Shown: piece after piece, positions 5,209 to 8,365 of the stretch
How the letters are laid out: each line of letters starts with the position of its first letter
How positions within the stretch are numbered: position 1 is the first letter of the stretch
Assembly (NCBI GenBank): GCA_902766115.1
Contig: CACXCL010000129.1
Span: 1-8,365 of the forward strand
Direction: 5' to 3'
Origin: an uncultured Ruminococcus sp.
Lineage (GTDB): Bacteria; Bacillota; Clostridia; Oscillospirales; CAG-272
DNA: 8,365 nucleotides
The notes under the pieces: generated by a model
The model's database searches: none
Told to the model about the DNA's origin: nothing
Seen by the model: only the letters and a program-made list of their open reading frames with translations
Translations under genes and position numbers: made by a program

Positions 5209-5784
5209 ATGGACAAGATTCTTGTTGAAACATCCGCACGTCACGTACATCTCACCGCCGAGCACGTGGAGGCACTCTTCGGCAAGGGCGCGACCCTCAC
5301 CGAGAAGAAGGCGCTCTCCCAGCCCGGACAGTTCGCCTGCAACGAGCGAGTCACCATCGTCGGGCCGAAGAAAGAAATCCCGAATGTGAGCATCCTCGGT
5401 CCCGTCAGAGCCGCCACTCAGGTTGAGGTCTCCCTCACCGACGCGCGCACCCTCGGGGTCGCCGCTCCCGTGAGAGAATCCGGCGACATCAAGGGCAGCG
5501 CGGGCTGCAAGATCGTGGGACCCGCCGGCGAGATCGAGATCGAAGAGGGCGTCATCGCCGCCAAGCGTCACATACATTTCACGCCCGAGGACGCTGAGAA
5601 GTTCGGCGTCAGCGACAAGGAGATCGTCTCCGTGAAGATCGACTCCGCCGACAGATCCACGGTCTTCGGCGACGTGGTGGTCCGCGTGAGCCCCAAGTTC
5701 AGCGCCGCCATGCACATCGACACAGACGAATCCAACGCCGCCTGCGCCTTCGGCGAATGCTACGGCGAGATAATCAAGGGTTAA
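5209..5784 (+). CDS. pduL: Phosphate propanoyltransferase / phosphotransacylase PduL
   Basis: PduL moves an acyl group (propionyl, acetyl) between coenzyme A and phosphate, and with acetate or propionate kinase yields ATP. The 191-residue protein carries the two PTAC repeats: ETSARHVHLT (7-16), PGQFACNERVTIVGPK (39-54), LGPVRAATQVEVSLTDAR (63-80), then AKRHIHFTPEDAEKFGVSD (118-136) and SPKFSAAMHIDTDESNAA (161-178). The HxH pairs (His12/14, His121/123) and His169 are expected metal ligands of this di-metal enzyme. The protein begins directly at the catalytic domain and lacks the N-terminal helix that sends some PduLs into microcompartments, and no shell genes are nearby. It is probably a cytosolic enzyme standing in for Pta in fermentation. 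No kinase gene is adjacent. It is monocistronic by appearance: own consensus promoter and own terminator. The ATG follows GGGGAGG. Confidence 0.95.
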   Translation: MDKILVETSARHVHLTAEHVEALFGKGATLTEKKALSQPGQFACNERVTIVGPKKEIPNVSILGPVRAATQVEVSLTDARTLGVAAPVRESGDIKGSAGCKIVGPAGEIEIEEGVIAAKRHIHFTPEDAEKFGVSDKEIVSVKIDSADRSTVFGDVVVRVSPKFSAAMHIDTDESNAACAFGECYGEIIKG

Positions 5785-5794
5785 AGTAAAACGG

Positions 5795-5852
5795 AAAAAG
5801 CGTCCCGTCGCGACGGCTCCCGTAAACCGGGCGCGCCGCGGCGGGCGTTTTT
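5795..5852 (+). terminator. Intrinsic terminator after pduL
   Basis: Eleven bases after the pduL stop, a GC-rich arm starting GCGTCCCGTCGCG (5800-5812) pairs with CGCGGCGGGCG (5837-5847), with one bulge and one G-U pair, around an inner CCCG/CGGG hairpin. It is followed by T5 (5848-5852) and preceded by A5 (5795-5799), so it might work in both directions. Only 29 bases separate it from the thiI start. Confidence 0.8.
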
Positions 5853-5881
5853 GAAAAACGGACGGAAAGGTTCCCAAAATA

Positions 5882-7069
5882 ATGAGAGAAGTCATACTTT
5901 GTAAATACGGAGAGATAATCCTGAAGGGCGCCAACAAAGCGACCTTCGAGTCAAAGCTGCTGAAGGAGGTGCGCCGCCGGGCGAAGCACTTCGGAAACTA
6001 CTCCGTGAGATATATGCAGAGCACGGTATACGTTGAGCCCCTGGACGAGGACGCGGATTTCGCCGTCGGGGAGCTGTACGAGCAGGTGAAGAAGATCTTC
6101 GGCTTCGCCGGGGTGTGCCTCGCCGCCGCCTGTGAGAAGGACATCGGCGACATCTGCCGGGTGGCGGCGGAGTATATACCGCCGAAGCTCCGGGGCGCCG
6201 CCACGTTCCGGGCGGAGGCCAAAAGAAGCGACAAGACCTTCCCTCTCCCCTCTCCGGAGATCGCCGCGGAGGTGGGCGGCGCCATCCTCGACGTGATGCC
6301 CTCGCTGAAGGTGGATCTCGACCATCCCGACGTGACCGTCCGGGTGGAGATCCGCGATAAATACGCCTACATCCACGCCGGACAGGAGCCCGGCGCCGGC
6401 GGGATCCCCATGGGGACCGGCGGCCGCGGGATGCTCCTGCTGTCGGGCGGCATCGACTCCCCGGTGGCGGGATATATGATGATGAAACGCGGGCTTATCG
6501 TGGACGCCGTCCACTTCGAGTCCTTCCCCTACACCAGCGAGATGGCGAGGGACAAGGTCATGCGCCTCGCGAAGCTCATGACGGAATACTCCGGCAGGAT
6601 GAGGGTCCACGTGATCTCCCTGACGGAGATCCAGGAGGCGATCCGGGACAACTGCGAGGAGGAGTATTTCACCCTGCTGCTGCGCCGCTTTATGATGCGC
6701 CTCGCCTCCCGGTGCGCCGAGAGCGTGTCCTGCCCCGTGCTTATCACAGGCGAGAGCCTCGGCCAGGTGGCGTCCCAGACGCTGAAGGCCATCTGCACCA
6801 CGGAGGACGCGGCGGCGGTGCCGGTCTTCCGCCCCTGCATCGGTCTCGACAAGGAGGAAATCGTCCGGACGGCGAGGAAGATCAACACCTTCGACACTTC
6901 CATCGAGCCCTACGAGGACTGCTGCACCGTCTTCACGCCCCGCCATCCGAAAACAAGGCCCGAGATTGACCGGGTCCGCGCCGAGGAGGCGAAACTGGAC
7001 GTTGCCTCTCTCGAGGAGAGAGCCTGGGAGGGCAGATATTCCACCGTAATAAAACAGTTTGAAGACTGA
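5882..7069 (+). CDS. thiI: tRNA sulfurtransferase ThiI (4-thiouridine synthesis)
   Basis: ThiI adenylates uridine 8 of tRNA and inserts sulfur to give 4-thiouridine; in some bacteria it also serves thiazole synthesis. The 395-residue protein has an N-terminal ferredoxin-like domain (about 1-75), a THUMP RNA-binding domain (about 75-165) and the PP-loop ATPase domain (about 175-395) with LLLSGGIDSPVAGYMMMKRG (185-204) and ITGESLGQVASQTL (288-301). It stops without the C-terminal rhodanese domain of Escherichia coli ThiI, as in Bacillota, where a dedicated cysteine desulfurase usually supplies the sulfur. Cys347-Cys348 in 'PYEDCCTVFTPRHP' is the family's conserved block. The ATG is preceded by GGAAAGG (11-base spacing). 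No clear promoter lies between the pduL terminator and the gene. pncB follows after 13 bp, so the two are probably cotranscribed. Confidence 0.97.
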   Translation: MREVILCKYGEIILKGANKATFESKLLKEVRRRAKHFGNYSVRYMQSTVYVEPLDEDADFAVGELYEQVKKIFGFAGVCLAAACEKDIGDICRVAAEYIPPKLRGAATFRAEAKRSDKTFPLPSPEIAAEVGGAILDVMPSLKVDLDHPDVTVRVEIRDKYAYIHAGQEPGAGGIPMGTGGRGMLLLSGGIDSPVAGYMMMKRGLIVDAVHFESFPYTSEMARDKVMRLAKLMTEYSGRMRVHVISLTEIQEAIRDNCEEEYFTLLLRRFMMRLASRCAESVSCPVLITGESLGQVASQTLKAICTTEDAAAVPVFRPCIGLDKEEIVRTARKINTFDTSIEPYEDCCTVFTPRHPKTRPEIDRVRAEEAKLDVASLEERAWEGRYSTVIKQFED

Positions 7070-7082
7070 GAGGAGATAAAAA

Positions 7083-8365
7083 ATGATACGCGACGAATAC
7101 AGCCTCGCTCTGCTTTGCGACTTTTACGAGCTCACCATGGGAAGAGGATACTTCAACTCCCCCGTGGGAAAAAGGATCGCATATTTTGACGTGTTTTTCA
7201 GGCGCGTGCCCGACAAGGGCGGCTACGCCATCGCCGCCGGTCTTGAGCAGGTGGCGGAATACATCAAAAACCTGCACTTCACCGAAAGCGACATCGAATT
7301 TCTGAGAAGCAAGAAGATCTTCGACGAGAAATTCCTCGAATATCTCCGGGGCTTCCGCTTCACCGGCGACGTGTGGGCGGTGCCCGAGGGAACCGCGGTG
7401 TTCCCGAGGGAGCCCATCATGACGGTGAGAGCCCCCGTCATCGAGGCTCAGCTTATCGAGACCTACGTGCTGCTGGCGTTCAACCACCAGTCCCTTATCG
7501 CCACCAAGGCGGCGAGGATGGTCCGCGCCGCAAAAGGGAGACCCATCTCCGAGTTCGGCTCCCGCCGGGCCCACGGAGAGTCTGCCGCGGTGATGGGCGC
7601 CCGGGCGGCGTTCATCGGCGGATGCGCAGGCACCGCCTGCGCCCTGTCCGACAAGCTCTACGGCGTTCCCGCCGGCGGGACCATGGCGCACTCCTGGGTC
7701 CAGATGTTCGACTCGGAGTACGAGGCGTTCGAGACCTACTGCCGCCTCTACCCCGACAGCCCCACCCTGCTGGTGGACACCTACAGCGTGTTCAAATCCG
7801 GCATTCCGAACGCCATCAAGGCGATAAAGAACGTGCTGTGGCCCATGGGCAAGCGCGCCTGCGCCATCCGCATCGACTCCGGCGACATCACCTACATCAC
7901 CAAAAAGGCGAGGAAAGTTCTCGACGAGGCGGGCCTCACGGACTGCAAGATCGTCATTTCAAACTCCCTTGACGAGTACCTGATAAACGAGCTTCTGTCC
8001 CAGGGCGCCGTCATCGACGCCTTCGGCATCGGGGAGCGGCTCATCACCTCCAGCAGCGACGCGGTATTCGGATGCGTCTACAAGCTCTGCGCCGTGGAGG
8101 AGGACGGGGTCATCTCGCCGAGGATCAAGATAAGCGAAAACATCGAGAAGATCACCAACCCGCACTTCAAGAAGGTGTACCGACTCTACTCCAACGAGAC
8201 GGGCAAGGCGGAGGCGGACCTGATATGCCTCCACGACGAGACGGTGGACGACAGAGAACCCCTGGAGATCTTCGACCCCGAGTACACCTGGAAGAGGCGC
8301 ACGCTGACGGACTACACGTCCCGGGAGCTTCTTGTGCCCATATTCAAAAACGGCGAGCTGGTCTA
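7083..8365 (+). CDS. pncB: Nicotinate phosphoribosyltransferase, lacking the C-terminal end (runs off the window)
   Basis: The enzyme joins nicotinate and PRPP to form nicotinate mononucleotide in the NAD salvage pathway, with ATP hydrolysis through a phospho-histidine. The 427 codons present cover most of the family length (roughly 480-490), so about 55-65 residues are missing. Visible family blocks are LLCDFYELTMGRGYF (10-24), the phospho-His motif EFGSRRAHG (157-165, His164), GVPAGGTMAHSWVQMF (194-209), LLVDTYSVFKSGIPNA (229-244), AIRIDSGDI (261-269) and a phosphate-binding type segment 'DAFGIGERLITSSSD' (312-326). These match the longer bacterial type common in Bacillota. AGGAG (7071-7075) lies seven bases before the ATG, and the gap to thiI is 13 bp. 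Pairing with thiI may reflect shared expression rather than a common pathway. No NAD-related regulatory element is visible upstream. Confidence 0.96.
   Translation, partial: MIRDEYSLALLCDFYELTMGRGYFNSPVGKRIAYFDVFFRRVPDKGGYAIAAGLEQVAEYIKNLHFTESDIEFLRSKKIFDEKFLEYLRGFRFTGDVWAVPEGTAVFPREPIMTVRAPVIEAQLIETYVLLAFNHQSLIATKAARMVRAAKGRPISEFGSRRAHGESAAVMGARAAFIGGCAGTACALSDKLYGVPAGGTMAHSWVQMFDSEYEAFETYCRLYPDSPTLLVDTYSVFKSGIPNAIKAIKNVLWPMGKRACAIRIDSGDITYITKKARKVLDEAGLTDCKIVISNSLDEYLINELLSQGAVIDAFGIGERLITSSSDAVFGCVYKLCAVEEDGVISPRIKISENIEKITNPHFKKVYRLYSNETGKAEADLICLHDETVDDREPLEIFDPEYTWKRRTLTDYTSRELLVPIFKNGELV

Noticed and set aside
5851..5880. TTGAAA-18-CAAAAT as a promoter for thiI
   Set aside because: The -10 is poor and the predicted start would fall inside the coding sequence.
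5173..5937. 254-codon minus-strand open frame covering pduL
   Set aside because: It has no recognisable domain, is rich in Gly/Ala/Asp/Val, and lies opposite a complete PduL; it is an antisense shadow.
5951..6946. 331-codon minus-strand open frame within thiI
   Set aside because: His/Arg/Gly/Ala-rich antisense shadow, with all ThiI motifs on the other strand.
6933..7691. 252-codon minus-strand open frame across the thiI-pncB junction
   Set aside because: It spans two real genes in antisense and shows no family motif.

Overview
The window looks like a stretch of ordinary chromosome from a GC-rich member of the Clostridia (Bacillota), probably an uncultured or gut-type lineage. The main clue is the minus-strand order rimP-nusA-ylxR-ylxQ(L7Ae)-infB, the classic Bacillota arrangement. 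Other clues are NusA without C-terminal acidic repeats, ThiI without a rhodanese domain, strong AGGAGG-type ribosome binding sites and sigma-A-like promoters. This is inferred from gene content and style; no rRNA or other phylogenetic marker is present.

Region 1 (1-2671, minus strand) is the transcription/translation operon. Read in its own direction it runs rimP (GTG start), nusA, ylxR, ylxQ and the first 134 codons of infB, which leaves the window inside its Ala/Glu/Lys linker. Gaps are short (22-51 bp), and ylxR and ylxQ overlap by an ATGA. Region 2 (2672-2927) is a 256-bp divergent control region. It holds a good promoter for each direction, a 9-bp-stem hairpin in the rimP leader, an 11-bp perfect AT-rich inverted repeat and a tandem 11-bp repeat over the -35 box of the rightward promoter.

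Region 3 (2928-5074, plus) is a two-gene unit: a ribonuclease Z-like metallo-beta-lactamase protein and a CCA-adding-type tRNA nucleotidyltransferase. Together they would cut tRNA 3' trailers and add CCA. Region 4 (5075-5881) is a stand-alone pduL (phosphate acyltransferase) with a perfect TTGACA-17-TATAAT promoter and an intrinsic terminator. Region 5 (5882-8365, plus) holds thiI (tRNA 4-thiouridine synthesis) and, 13 bp later, pncB (nicotinate phosphoribosyltransferase), cut by the window end.

The common theme is RNA maturation and translation: 30S assembly (RimP), elongation/termination (NusA), RNase P modulation (YlxR), 3' tRNA processing (RNase Z, CCA enzyme) and tRNA thiolation (ThiI). 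I found no mobile element, CRISPR array, tRNA, rRNA, defence system or convincing unknown gene. I do not see an undescribed system here. The points most worth a second look are regulatory: the structured rimP leader, the repeats in the divergent region, and the consensus promoter and terminator around pduL.
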